Source: an uncultured Anaerofilum sp. (GTDB taxonomy: Bacteria > Bacillota > Clostridia > Oscillospirales > Ruminococcaceae). Taken from it: DNA of 39,184 nt. Within the stretch, counting starts at the first letter, position 1. The number at the start of each line of letters is the position of its first letter. Made by a program: the position numbers and the translations under genes. The stretch covers positions 1-39,184 of the forward strand of contig CALWZC010000021.1 in assembly GCA_944385935.1 (NCBI GenBank), given 5' to 3'. Shown piece after piece: positions 7,122-15,109 of the stretch. The notes beneath the pieces were generated by a model. The model was not told the DNA's origin. It did not search any database and saw nothing but the letters and a program-made list of their open reading frames with translations.

Positions 7122-8501
7122 ATGGAGCATTCCCAAGGATTTGCAAAAGGAAATAGAAAGAAAAAAGCACTTTCCCCCACAAGGTTGATTGTTGGCAGCT
7201 TTTTATTGGTGATTTTGGTAGGTACTTTGCTGTTGCTATTGCCTTTTTCCACTAGAGATGGCAATATCAGCATTGTAGATGCCTTGTTTACGGCCACATC
7301 TGCCACTTGTGTGACAGGGCTAATCGTGTATGACACCTATGAAAAATTTACTGGTTTTGGTCAATTTGTAATTTTGGCATTGATTCAAATAGGTGGATTA
7401 GGGCTTGTAACGCTCACCAGCTTTTTTACAGTGAGCTTGCGACGTAGGGCAGGCTTTAAGTCTTTGAAATTAGCCAGTGAGTCAATCAGCACTTCCAGTG
7501 TAACAGATGCAGGAAAATTACTGTTGGTGGTTATCCGTTTGGCCTTGACCTTTGAAGCAGTGGGTGCTGTGTTGCTAGCCTTTTATTTTGTGCCCATTTT
7601 TGGGTTACAGGGTGTATGGATTTCCATATTTTTATCAATTTCCTCCTTTTGTAACGCAGGTTTTGATGTAGTAGGCTTTTTAGGGCCTTTCTCCAGTTTG
7701 ACTACCTATGTAGGAAACTGGTATGTCCTTTCTATCATCATGTTGTTAATTATCAGTGGTGGTCTGGGCTTTTTGGTATGGCACGAGTTGGGAAGCTGGT
7801 TTAAGACAAAAACCTTGAGTTTGCATTGTAAGGTAGTGCTTTTATTTACTGGGGTATTGCTGGTATTTGGTACTTTGGGATTGTTAGCACTGGAATGGAA
7901 TAATCCTGCTACCATGAAACATCTTCCATGGGATGAACGGATACTGGCATCTATGTTCCAATCGGTTAGTGCTCGTACCGCAGGGTATGCCACTATTGAT
8001 TTGGCATCTATGACCTTGTTAAGCAAATACTTGATGATTTTCCTCATGTTTGTTGGAGCAGCCCCCGGAGGAACTGGCGGCGGTGTAAAGGTTACCACCA
8101 TCGGCGTTTTGGCAGTTACGGTGTTTAGTGTTGCCCGTGGACAAGAAGACCCTGTAATTTTTGGAAGAAGAATTGACAAAAAAACCGTTTACCGTTCCAT
8201 TACCATTATTCTGCTAAGCCTTGTGGCAGTAATTGTATCTACCATTACTATTTTCTTTAACACAGATAGCAGAGTTAATGAAGTGTCTTCTATGTTTGAA
8301 GCAGTTTCTGCATTTGCGACAGTTGGCCTTTCCTTGGGAGCAACTGTTGTGATGAATCCGGTGGCCAAATTGATTACCATTGTTACTATGTTTATTGGTC
8401 GTGTAGGCCCGGTATCTTTGGTTATCTCTTTGGCAAGACAGGCAAATGAGTCCTCTTCTCGTCGTGAGGTTTTGCCGGAAGCCCGTATCAATGTAGGATA
8501 A
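7122..8501 (+). CDS. TrkH/KtrB-family potassium uptake channel
   Basis: A 459-residue membrane protein of the Trk/Ktr/HKT superfamily, built of four membrane-pore-membrane repeats. The four selectivity-filter loops are visible: TATSATCVTGL (57-67), SSFCNAGFDVVG, SARTAGYATID and FATVGLSLG. Each has the glycine that lines the K+ filter. The length and single-subunit form are closest to KtrB. Such channels work with a cytoplasmic NAD/ATP-binding ring protein (KtrA/TrkA), which is not encoded next to it here. The ATG at 7122 is preferred to the TTG at 7113 because GGGAGG lies 10 nt before the ATG but only 1 nt before the TTG. Confidence 0.92.
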   Translation: MEHSQGFAKGNRKKKALSPTRLIVGSFLLVILVGTLLLLLPFSTRDGNISIVDALFTATSATCVTGLIVYDTYEKFTGFGQFVILALIQIGGLGLVTLTSFFTVSLRRRAGFKSLKLASESISTSSVTDAGKLLLVVIRLALTFEAVGAVLLAFYFVPIFGLQGVWISIFLSISSFCNAGFDVVGFLGPFSSLTTYVGNWYVLSIIMLLIISGGLGFLVWHELGSWFKTKTLSLHCKVVLLFTGVLLVFGTLGLLALEWNNPATMKHLPWDERILASMFQSVSARTAGYATIDLASMTLLSKYLMIFLMFVGAAPGGTGGGVKVTTIGVLAVTVFSVARGQEDPVIFGRRIDKKTVYRSITIILLSLVAVIVSTITIFFNTDSRVNEVSSMFEAVSAFATVGLSLGATVVMNPVAKLITIVTMFIGRVGPVSLVISLARQANESSSRREVLPEARINVG

Positions 8502-8516
8502 AATAATAAAAATAGG

Positions 8517-8551
8517 CAATCGCCCTTGTACCTTTGGCACAAGGGCGATTG
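8517..8551. terminator. Bidirectional terminator (potassium channel / glycosyltransferase)
   Basis: CAATCGCCCTTGT (8517-8529) and ACAAGGGCGATTG (8539-8551) form a perfect 13-bp stem between convergent genes. The minus-strand tail (CCTATTTTTATT) is strongly T-rich; the plus-strand tail is weaker. Confidence 0.85.
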
Positions 8552-8555
8552 TTCA

Positions 8556-10376
8556 TTATAAGGAAAAATCTTTTGTATACTTTTTTACTAGATAGTAATA
8601 ATAATTGTTGATTTGTCGGGCAGTAACACAGTTGGATTTGTTCAAAGAATAGGTTAGCTTTTCTATCCCTAATGGGTTTAGTGTTTGAAGAAAGTCTTGC
8701 AATCTTCCGGTGTTTTTTAAGTGGGCAATATCTCTTTGTAGCTGTTGTTCCCATTGCTGAATTTCTGCCCCATCCACAGTAAATTGTAGTGCTGGGTCAT
8801 AGAGCATTGCTTTGTCAAAAGCAGCATAGCGTTGGTTGCGCTCTTGTTCTAGGTGTTCTTCTGCTGGGAAAATACACAAGCTGACAGCACGAGGAATATC
8901 TACCATAAAAGCATTGCAGCGGCTGCCCTTAGCCATAAAACGCAACCACATAGCCCAGTCTTCATCCCCCTCAAGGTCCTCTCGCATTCCACTACCAACA
9001 GTATACAAGCTACGATGGAACATAGCCCCCGAAATGGGAATACGGCATTTTACACACATATCCATCAAGTTGATATGGTCAAAAATAACAGGGGATAGCT
9101 CTTTGATATGCAACTGATAGGGAGAAGAACAAACTACCGAGGCTTTTGCGGCCATCATAGAAGAAAAAACCAACTTTGCAGCAGGATTTTGTTGGAATAC
9201 AGAAAGATGTGCAGCTAAATAGTCGGGGTAATAAAAATCATCATCGTCCAAAAAACAAATATATTCTCCCTTTGCTTGAGCAATTCCAATATTTCCGGCC
9301 TTTCCTCTGCCAACATGTTCCCCAGTGGAAAAATAGCGGATAGGCAAAAAAGAGAATTTTTCCTCTACCATCTGTTGGGCAGTGTTTTCTCCATCTTCTA
9401 CGATAACCACCTCAAAGTTGGGGTAGGTTTGATTGCAAAGGGATTGCAGGGTATAACACAGAGATTCCTTGCGGTTGTGGGTACGTATGATAATGGATAC
9501 AAGGGGCTTTTGTTCCAAGGCAACAAGGGAAAATAGCCCTCTTTGGGGGGCAAAGCCCTCCCGAAAATCTGGGATATTTTGCTGAGCAACAGATTTTTTT
9601 AAGGGGCAATATGACACAAAAGGGCGCACCATGTGATACTGGATATAGAGTTTTAGCAATTCCTTTCGCACATTAGGATAATGTTTTGGTTGTTGCAGTG
9701 TGGCTTGATATTGCTTTTGATGCTGTGCAAGTTCTTTTTTATTGGTACAATATTTTGCAGCCAACAAAAGCCTTTCATATTTGGTGTGAGTGTAACGAAA
9801 ACAGTCCTCTGTGGGCAAAGGCATGTGTACAACTGCTTTGGGGCAGTAGTGCAAAGAGCCTAGTAATCGCAGTCTCCAGCAAAGGTCTACCGATGCCAAC
9901 AACTGAAAATGTGGGTCAAATCCACCAACTTGTTGAAAAGCAGATGTTTTTATAACAAAACAACCAAAAGATAGGTAATTGATTTGTAAAGTAACAGGGT
10001 CAAAATGTTTGGATTCCTCTGTAGGGAATTTGCAAAGCTCAAAGCCAACCCCAGTATCAAAGCGGCTGGAATAGCTTTCTAGTTGTTGCAAACAATCAGG
10101 GGATAACGTGGCAGAAGAATCTAAAAAGAATAGCCATTCTCCTTTAGCCTTAGAGGCAGCTTTGTTTAATCCCTTCACCAGATTGCCGGAGTAGCTGCAA
10201 TACTCCACAGAGGCAAAGGAGCTTTGGAGTGCAGAGAAGGAAATGTTTTGGCCAGAAGGGTGCAGTAGTATAATTTGTAGATGGTGGAGGGGATATTCTT
10301 GTTTTGCAATGGATTGCACACAGGGAAGAACCCCATCCAAATTACTGGTGGAAAAAACAATCACAGTATATTTCAT
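8556..10376 (-). CDS. Glycosyltransferase with two family-2 (GT-A) domains
   Basis: A 606-residue cytoplasmic protein without membrane helices. The N-terminal GT2-like domain (1-~220) keeps the fold (YTVIVFSTSN, NKAASKAKGEWLFFLD, VGGFDPHF) but has DSS at 86-88 where DxD would bind the metal and nucleotide sugar. The second domain (~290-500) is canonical: VSIIIRTHNRKESL, VVIVEDG, and the metal-binding run DDDD (377-380) in ICFLDDDDFYYPD, followed by GDEDWAMWLR. It probably builds a surface polysaccharide or glycolipid, with only the second domain clearly catalytic. It stands alone, not in an obvious polysaccharide cluster. The ATG is at 10376. Confidence 0.85.
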   Translation of the reverse strand: MKYTVIVFSTSNLDGVLPCVQSIAKQEYPLHHLQIILLHPSGQNISFSALQSSFASVEYCSYSGNLVKGLNKAASKAKGEWLFFLDSSATLSPDCLQQLESYSSRFDTGVGFELCKFPTEESKHFDPVTLQINYLSFGCFVIKTSAFQQVGGFDPHFQLLASVDLCWRLRLLGSLHYCPKAVVHMPLPTEDCFRYTHTKYERLLLAAKYCTNKKELAQHQKQYQATLQQPKHYPNVRKELLKLYIQYHMVRPFVSYCPLKKSVAQQNIPDFREGFAPQRGLFSLVALEQKPLVSIIIRTHNRKESLCYTLQSLCNQTYPNFEVVIVEDGENTAQQMVEEKFSFLPIRYFSTGEHVGRGKAGNIGIAQAKGEYICFLDDDDFYYPDYLAAHLSVFQQNPAAKLVFSSMMAAKASVVCSSPYQLHIKELSPVIFDHINLMDMCVKCRIPISGAMFHRSLYTVGSGMREDLEGDEDWAMWLRFMAKGSRCNAFMVDIPRAVSLCIFPAEEHLEQERNQRYAAFDKAMLYDPALQFTVDGAEIQQWEQQLQRDIAHLKNTGRLQDFLQTLNPLGIEKLTYSLNKSNCVTARQINNYYYYLVKKYTKDFSL

Positions 10377-10467
10377 GGTGACCTACCTTTGAAAGGGTGC
10401 ACACATTATGCAACCCAAAACTTTGTTATCAGTATAGCAAACCAATGGAGATTTTAAAAGGGAGCAG

Positions 10468-10496
10468 TTGAGAAAAAAAACTACCTATGATACAAT
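10468..10496 (+). promoter_or_regulatory. Promoter of the DtxR-family gene
   Basis: TTGAGA (10468-10473), a 17-bp spacer and TACAAT (10491-10496). Confidence 0.65.
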
Positions 10497-10538
10497 AAAT
10501 TCCATAGAGAAATAAGAGGAAAGGGCGGAAAGAAAGCT

Positions 10539-10916
10539 GTGAGAAAAAATGAATCGGCAGAAAATTACTTAGAAACCATTTTAATGCTGAAAAATAAAAA
10601 TGGTGCAGTGCGTTCCATTGATATTGTGCGCCAGATGGAATTTTCCAAACCTAGTGTAAGCCATGCCATGAGTTTGCTGCGACAAAAGGGCCAAATTACC
10701 ATGGACAAAGAAGGCTGGATTGAATTAACAGACAGTGGTAGAGAAATTGCCGAAAAAATCTATGAAAGGCATTGTTTGCTTACCCAGTGGCTCACTCGTT
10801 TGGGCGTGTCCCCAGAGGTGGCCGCAGAAGATGCTTGCCGGCTGGAGCATGACTTGAGCGAAGAAACCTTCCAAAAAATGAAGGAGCATATTCACTCTCA
10901 GCAGCGTCCAGAATAA
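10539..10916 (+). CDS. DtxR/MntR-family metal-dependent transcriptional regulator
   Basis: A 125-residue regulator with the DtxR-family two-domain core: a winged helix (SIDIVRQMEFSKPSVSHAMS, 26-45) and a dimerisation/metal-binding domain. There is no SH3-like third domain, as in MntR. Probable metal ligands are Glu12, His78 (ERHCLL), Cys100, Glu103 and His104 (ACRLEH). The ACRxEH form resembles the iron sensors DtxR/IdeR rather than MntR, while position 9 is Asn where MntR has Asp and DtxR Met. It probably senses Fe2+ or Mn2+. The start is the GTG at 10539, preceded by GGAAAGGGCGG. The next genes downstream encode an Fe-S scaffold-like protein, which fits iron sensing. Confidence 0.85.
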   Translation: MRKNESAENYLETILMLKNKNGAVRSIDIVRQMEFSKPSVSHAMSLLRQKGQITMDKEGWIELTDSGREIAEKIYERHCLLTQWLTRLGVSPEVAAEDACRLEHDLSEETFQKMKEHIHSQQRPE

Positions 10917-10997
10917 AAAACACAATGGACAATATCCTTATTTTTGGAGAACTTTCGACGATTTTTCGCAACATGGAAGGAAAAAACAACTTTGGGG

Positions 10998-11026
10998 TTG
11001 AAAAAATCGGACAGGTTCTTTATAAT
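10998..11026 (+). promoter_or_regulatory. Promoter of the NifU-like/GGGtGRT operon
   Basis: TTGAAA (10998-11003), a 17-bp spacer and a perfect TATAAT (11021-11026). The -10 box lies inside an imperfect dyad TCTT...AAGA (11016-11033), which could be an operator; this is inference. Confidence 0.75.
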
Positions 11027-11078
11027 TGTAAGAGGTAACCCCGTTAAAAATCTATCATGCTTGTAAAGGAGTACTACT

Positions 11079-11771
11079 ATGAACTATTCTCATGAAGTAG
11101 AGCATATGTGTCCTCTGACCAAGGGCCCCAACCACGGTCCTGCTCCTATTCCTGTAGAGGGCAGCTGGGTAAAGGCTTACGAGATCAAGGACATTTCCGG
11201 TTTGACCCACGGTGTGGGCTGGTGTGCACCCCAGCAGGGCGCATGTAAGCTGAGCCTGAATGTAAAGAACGGCATCATCGAAGAGGCTTTGGTAGAAACC
11301 ATCGGTTGCTCTGGTATGACCCATTCTGCTGCTATGGCTGGCGAAATTCTGCCCGGTAAAACCTTGTTGGAGGCATTGAACACCGACTTGGTTTGTGATG
11401 CTATCAACGTTGCTATGCGTGAACTGTTCTTGCAGATTGTGTATGGCCGTACTCAAACTGCTTTCTCCGAGGGTGGTCTGCCCATCGGTGCTTGCTTGGA
11501 GGACTTGGGTAAAGGTCTGCGCAGCATGACTGGTACCATCTTCTCTACTCGTGCTAAGGGCGTTCGTTATTTGGAGCTGACCGAGGGTTACATTATGCAG
11601 GTTGCTCTGGATGAGAACAACGAGGCCATTGGCTATAAATTCGTGCGTTTGGGCAAAATGCTGGAAGACATCCGTCACGGCAAAGACCCCAAAGAGGCTT
11701 TCGAGAAGAATGTTGGCACCTATGGCCGTTTCGACGGTGCTGCCAAATATATCGACCCGCGCGAGGAATAA
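11079..11771 (+). CDS. Iron-sulfur cluster assembly scaffold-like protein (NifU N-domain type)
   Basis: A 230-residue protein whose residues ~45-145 align by eye with the IscU/NifU scaffold: GWCAPQQGACKLSL (47-60), IIEEALVETIGCSGMTHSAA (66-85), GKTLLEAL (93-100) and a later GACLEDLG (137-144). Cys49 or Cys56, Cys77 and Cys139 are the candidates for the scaffold cysteines. The C-terminal ~80 residues are an extension not found in ordinary IscU. It is followed after 18 bp by the GGGtGRT gene, its usual partner in Clostridia. Codons are strongly biased toward a small set, unlike neighbouring genes, suggesting very high expression. There is no cysteine desulfurase nearby, so it may serve a role other than general Fe-S assembly. 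Confidence 0.85.
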   Translation: MNYSHEVEHMCPLTKGPNHGPAPIPVEGSWVKAYEIKDISGLTHGVGWCAPQQGACKLSLNVKNGIIEEALVETIGCSGMTHSAAMAGEILPGKTLLEALNTDLVCDAINVAMRELFLQIVYGRTQTAFSEGGLPIGACLEDLGKGLRSMTGTIFSTRAKGVRYLELTEGYIMQVALDENNEAIGYKFVRLGKMLEDIRHGKDPKEAFEKNVGTYGRFDGAAKYIDPREE

Positions 11772-11789
11772 GAGAGGAGGAGAAACACT

Positions 11790-12782
11790 ATGGCTAAATT
11801 TGAAGGTCAAGAGCGTCGTATGCCCAAAATTGAGGCTTGTCTGGCTAAAAACGGCCTAGAGTCTTTGGATGCTTGCCGCGATATGCTGCTGGAAAAGGGC
11901 ATTGATGTTGAGTCCATCGTTAAGGGCGTGCAGCCCATCTGCTTCGAGAACGCTGTTTGGGCTTATGTTCTCGGCACTGCTATTGCTGTAAAGCGTGGCT
12001 TGAAGAATGCTGCTGATTGTGCAGCTGCTATCGGTGAGGGCTTGGAGGCTTTCACTGTTCCCGGTTCTGTTGCAGAGCAACGTGCAGTTGGTCTGGGCCA
12101 CGGTAACTTGGGCGCAATGTTGCTGAGCGACGAAACCAAGTGCTTTGCTTTCTTGGCAGGTCACGAGAGCTTTGCTGCTGCTGAGGGTGCTATCGGTATC
12201 GCTCGCACCGCTAACAAGGCTCGCAAAACTCCTCTACGTGTTATCCTGAACGGTCTGGGTAAAGACGCTGCTTATATCATCAGCCGTATCAACGGTTTCA
12301 CCTATGTAGAAACCGATTATGATTTCGCTACTGGCGAGCTGAAGGTTGTAAGCGAGAAGGCTTTCTCTGAAGGCGAGCGTGCAGCTGTTAAGTGCTTCGG
12401 CGCAAACGATGTTTTGGAAGGCGTTGCTATCATGAAGGCTGAGGGCGTTGAGGTTTCCATCACTGGTAACTCCACCAACCCCACCCGTTTCCAACACTTG
12501 GTTGCAGGCACTTACAAGAAGTGGGCTATCGAAAACGGCAAGAAGTATTTCTCCGTTGCTTCTGGTGGCGGCACTGGTCGTACCTTGCACCCCGATAACG
12601 TTGCAGCAGGCCCTGCAAGCTACGGTTTGACTGATAGCATGGGTCGTATGCACGGTGATGCTCAGTTTGCAGGTTCTTCTTCTGTTCCTGCTCACGTTGA
12701 GATGATGGGCTTGATTGGTATGGGCAACAACCCCATGGTTGGTGCTACTGTTGCTTGTGCTGTTGCAGCTTCCAACGTATAA
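11790..12782 (+). CDS. GGGtGRT protein
   Basis: A 330-residue soluble protein named for the motif seen here as GGGTGRT at 259-265 (VASGGGTGRTLHPDN). It also has a glycine/alanine-rich segment GLGHGNLGAMLLSDETKCFA (101-120) and cysteines at 27-29 region, 51, 77 and 202. The family is common in anaerobic Firmicutes and its function is not established, although it sits regularly beside a NifU-like scaffold. The glycine-rich motif suggests binding of a phosphate or nucleotide; this is inference. The start ATG follows AGAGGAGGAG. Codon use is as extreme as in the upstream gene (mostly GCT, GGT/GGC, CGT/CGC), predicting a very abundant protein. Confidence 0.9.
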   Translation: MAKFEGQERRMPKIEACLAKNGLESLDACRDMLLEKGIDVESIVKGVQPICFENAVWAYVLGTAIAVKRGLKNAADCAAAIGEGLEAFTVPGSVAEQRAVGLGHGNLGAMLLSDETKCFAFLAGHESFAAAEGAIGIARTANKARKTPLRVILNGLGKDAAYIISRINGFTYVETDYDFATGELKVVSEKAFSEGERAAVKCFGANDVLEGVAIMKAEGVEVSITGNSTNPTRFQHLVAGTYKKWAIENGKKYFSVASGGGTGRTLHPDNVAAGPASYGLTDSMGRMHGDAQFAGSSSVPAHVEMMGLIGMGNNPMVGATVACAVAASNV

Positions 12783-12803
12783 GAGTTTTATTGTATTCTT
12801 TTG

Positions 12804-12828
12804 GCACCCTGCCTCAACGGCGGGGTGC
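12804..12828 (+). terminator. Terminator of the GGGtGRT operon
   Basis: GCACCCTGCC and GGCGGGGTGC form a hairpin with loop TCAAC, followed by TTTTTTTGTT. Confidence 0.88.
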
Positions 12829-12907
12829 TTTTTTGTTGGTGCTACTTGGGATAATAGGATAAAATCGGAAAAAATGTGCACAAAAGTTTTCTCTTTACAA
12901 GATTGAT

Positions 12908-12936
12908 TTGCAGCAAAAAACTGAATGCGGTATAAT
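12908..12936 (+). promoter_or_regulatory. Promoter of nagA
   Basis: TTGCAG (12908-12913), a 17-bp spacer and TATAAT (12931-12936), 70 nt upstream of the start. Confidence 0.7.
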
Positions 12937-13006
12937 GAGAGCAGAAAAAAACAGTGGATTTCCAGTGGTTGATTTCTACTGAACAAATAAAAAGGAGAGC
13001 TTGCAA

Positions 13007-14140
13007 ATGATTATTCGCAACGGAAAAATTTTTAATGAAAATGGTCAGTTTGTAGATGCCGACATTCTGTTGGAAAATGGTAAGATTGCAAAGGTTGCCC
13101 CTGTTGGTACCTTGGAAGGAGAAGGCATTGACGCTTCTGGCAAATATGTAACTCCCGGCTTTGTAGATATCCATACCCATGGTTGTGCAGGTGCAGATTT
13201 CTGTGATACCGTAGATGGCAGCACAAAGTACATTGAGGATATGAGCAAATACTATGGCAGTCAGGGTGTTACTACTTTCTTGGGCACCACCATGGCCTTT
13301 AGTGAAGATATTCTGGAAAATATTCTGAAAACTGCTCGCCCCTTGTTTAACAAAGAGGGCAATGGTGCTGTGATGCGTGGTGTAAACATGGAGGGCCCCT
13401 TCTTTAACAAAGAGAAAAAGGGTGCACAGGCAGAGAAATACATCATCAGCCCCAACCAAGAGATGTTTGACCGTCTAAATGAGGCTTCTGGCAACAACAT
13501 TCGACTGGTTGATATTGCTCCTGAATTGGAAGGTAGTATTGAGTTTATTGAGTATGCAAGCAAAAAATGTACTGTTAGCTTGGCACATACCAGTGCAAAG
13601 TATGAGCAGGCAAAAGCTGGTTATGCTGCTGGAGCAAGCCATCTGACCCATATCTTTAATGCTATGCCTGCATTTACCCATCGTGCTCCTGGTGTAGTTG
13701 GTGCAGCAAGTGATGATGCAGCTCATGTGGAAATGATTAGCGATGGTATCCATTTGCATCCTGCTGTTGTTCGTGCTGTGTTCCAGTGGTTTGGAAAAGA
13801 CCGTGTTTGCCTGATTAGTGACAGCATGCGTGCTTGTGGTATGCCTAACGGAGAGTACAGCTTAGGTGGTCAGAAGGTTATCATGAAAGATGGCTTGGCA
13901 ACTTTGGAAAATGGCACCATTGCTGGTAGTGCAACCTGTTTGGCAGAATGCTTCCGCAAGGCTGTTTCCTTTGGTGTTCCCATGGAGGACGCTTTGAAGG
14001 CATCCACCATCAACCCTGCTCAGGCAGTTGGCCTGTTTGATGAGCTGGGAAGTATCACCGAGGGCAAGCGTGCAGATGTTCTGATTCTGGACGAAACCCT
14101 ACATCCTGAGTACATCTTTATTGGTGGCAAAGAACTATAA
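13007..14140 (+). CDS. nagA: N-acetylglucosamine-6-phosphate deacetylase
   Basis: A 377-residue amidohydrolase that removes acetate from GlcNAc-6-phosphate in amino-sugar and peptidoglycan recycling. Metal and catalytic residues are visible: His56 and His58 in GFVDIHTHG, Glu129 in NMEGPFF, His194 in LAHTSA, His215 in LTHIFNAM and the general base Asp272 in LISDSMRA. The ATG at 13007 is chosen because AAGGAG lies 9 nt upstream; a TTG six bases earlier is too close. nagB is not adjacent, and the gene has its own promoter and terminator. Confidence 0.95.
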   Translation: MIIRNGKIFNENGQFVDADILLENGKIAKVAPVGTLEGEGIDASGKYVTPGFVDIHTHGCAGADFCDTVDGSTKYIEDMSKYYGSQGVTTFLGTTMAFSEDILENILKTARPLFNKEGNGAVMRGVNMEGPFFNKEKKGAQAEKYIISPNQEMFDRLNEASGNNIRLVDIAPELEGSIEFIEYASKKCTVSLAHTSAKYEQAKAGYAAGASHLTHIFNAMPAFTHRAPGVVGAASDDAAHVEMISDGIHLHPAVVRAVFQWFGKDRVCLISDSMRACGMPNGEYSLGGQKVIMKDGLATLENGTIAGSATCLAECFRKAVSFGVPMEDALKASTINPAQAVGLFDELGSITEGKRADVLILDETLHPEYIFIGGKEL

Positions 14141-14154
14141 TTGATACATAAGCG

Positions 14155-14187
14155 AAACCCCTGTGCTTGCAAGAGGCACAGGGGTTT
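14155..14187 (+). terminator. Terminator of nagA
   Basis: AAACCCCTGTGC and GCACAGGGGTTT form a 12-bp stem with a 9-nt loop, followed by TGTTTG. Confidence 0.85.
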
Positions 14188-14190
14188 TGT

Positions 14191-14219
14191 TTGCTATCCG
14201 TAGAAAAATACAGTATAAT
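14191..14219 (+). promoter_or_regulatory. Promoter of the HAD phosphatase gene
   Basis: TTGCTA (14191-14196), a 17-bp spacer and TATAAT (14214-14219), starting right after the nagA terminator. Confidence 0.65.
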
Positions 14220-14275
14220 AAAGGACATGTATAAAAATATTGTTACCAACAAAATGGTGTAGTAGGGGGAAGAAG

Positions 14276-15067
14276 ATGCAATATAAAGCAATACTGTTGG
14301 ACATTGATGGAACACTGGTGGTGCCCGGGGAACCTTGTGTACGGCCTCAGGTAGAGCAGGCAGTTAATAAGCTACAACAACAGGGTGTAAAAATTATTGT
14401 TGCTACTGGGCGGTCAGAGTTTGCCACTGGAAAAGAAGTTCTGGCCAGCATTCGTCCAGACTATGGAATTTATTCCAATGGTGCTTGTGTAAAAAATGGA
14501 CAAGGCAAAGTGATTTTTGAAGATAGATTAACCCCACAAAATATGTATACTCTGGTGGACTTTTGTGAGGACTTTGATTATCCTTTAGCATTTTGTTATG
14601 AGGATGGATACTATGCCTATATAGAGTATGAAAAAATGCACCAGTGCTATGGGGAAATTACCGGTCATGCAGAACATGTGAAGGATGGAGAGGACCAAGA
14701 CCGCCATCTGGAAAGTATGCCTTACACTGCTTTTGCTTTGGTACCTCCCGAGCAAGTGGAAGTATATACAAAAAAATATCCCGGACTGCGCTTTGTACCC
14801 TATTGCGATGGAAAATATGATGTGTTTAAACCAGAAAATACCAAAGCGGAGGGAGCAAAAATTTTGCTGGAACAGTTGGGTATTTCTCCTCAAGAGATGG
14901 TTGCTGTGGGGGATGGCATGAATGACATTGAAATGTTTGAATTGGCTGGTATGAGTTATGCCATGGGAAATTCTCGCCAACAGGTACAGGATGCTGCAAA
15001 AAAAGTGGCACCTACAGTAGAGGAACAAGGTGTAGCACAAGTAATTGCAGAAATTTTTCAAATTTGA
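14276..15067 (+). CDS. HAD-superfamily hydrolase, Cof subfamily (IIB)
   Basis: A 263-residue phosphatase. Motif I is LLDIDGTL (7-14) with nucleophile Asp9 and acid Asp11, motif II is ATGR (43-46), motif III is Lys190, and motif IV is VGDGMNDIEM (211-220). The large insert between motifs II and III is the C2B cap typical of Cof-type HADs, which dephosphorylate sugar phosphates and cofactors such as FMN or PLP. The substrate cannot be deduced. The ATG at 14276 follows GGGGGAAG; upstream in-frame codons lack a ribosome site. Confidence 0.9.
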   Translation: MQYKAILLDIDGTLVVPGEPCVRPQVEQAVNKLQQQGVKIIVATGRSEFATGKEVLASIRPDYGIYSNGACVKNGQGKVIFEDRLTPQNMYTLVDFCEDFDYPLAFCYEDGYYAYIEYEKMHQCYGEITGHAEHVKDGEDQDRHLESMPYTAFALVPPEQVEVYTKKYPGLRFVPYCDGKYDVFKPENTKAEGAKILLEQLGISPQEMVAVGDGMNDIEMFELAGMSYAMGNSRQQVQDAAKKVAPTVEEQGVAQVIAEIFQI

Positions 15068-15073
15068 TACAAA

Positions 15074-15104
15074 AAGCTCTCCTGTGGTAAACACAAGAGA
15101 GCTT
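15074..15104. terminator. Terminator between the HAD gene and the GGDEF/EAL gene
   Basis: AAGCTCTC (15074-15081) pairs with GAGAGCTT (15097-15104), with an inner TGTG/CACA stem and CTTTTTT after it. The convergent minus-strand gene ends at 15110, so it may serve both. Confidence 0.8.
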
Positions 15105-15109
15105 CTTTT

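Noticed and set aside
11055-11810. Long minus-strand open frame (251 codons) opposite the NifU-like gene
   Set aside because: It is a by-product of the strongly biased codons of the real gene on the plus strand; it has no ribosome site and no recognisable domain.
12234-12986. Long minus-strand open frame (250 codons) opposite the GGGtGRT gene
   Set aside because: Same reason; it also crosses the terminator and the nagA promoter.
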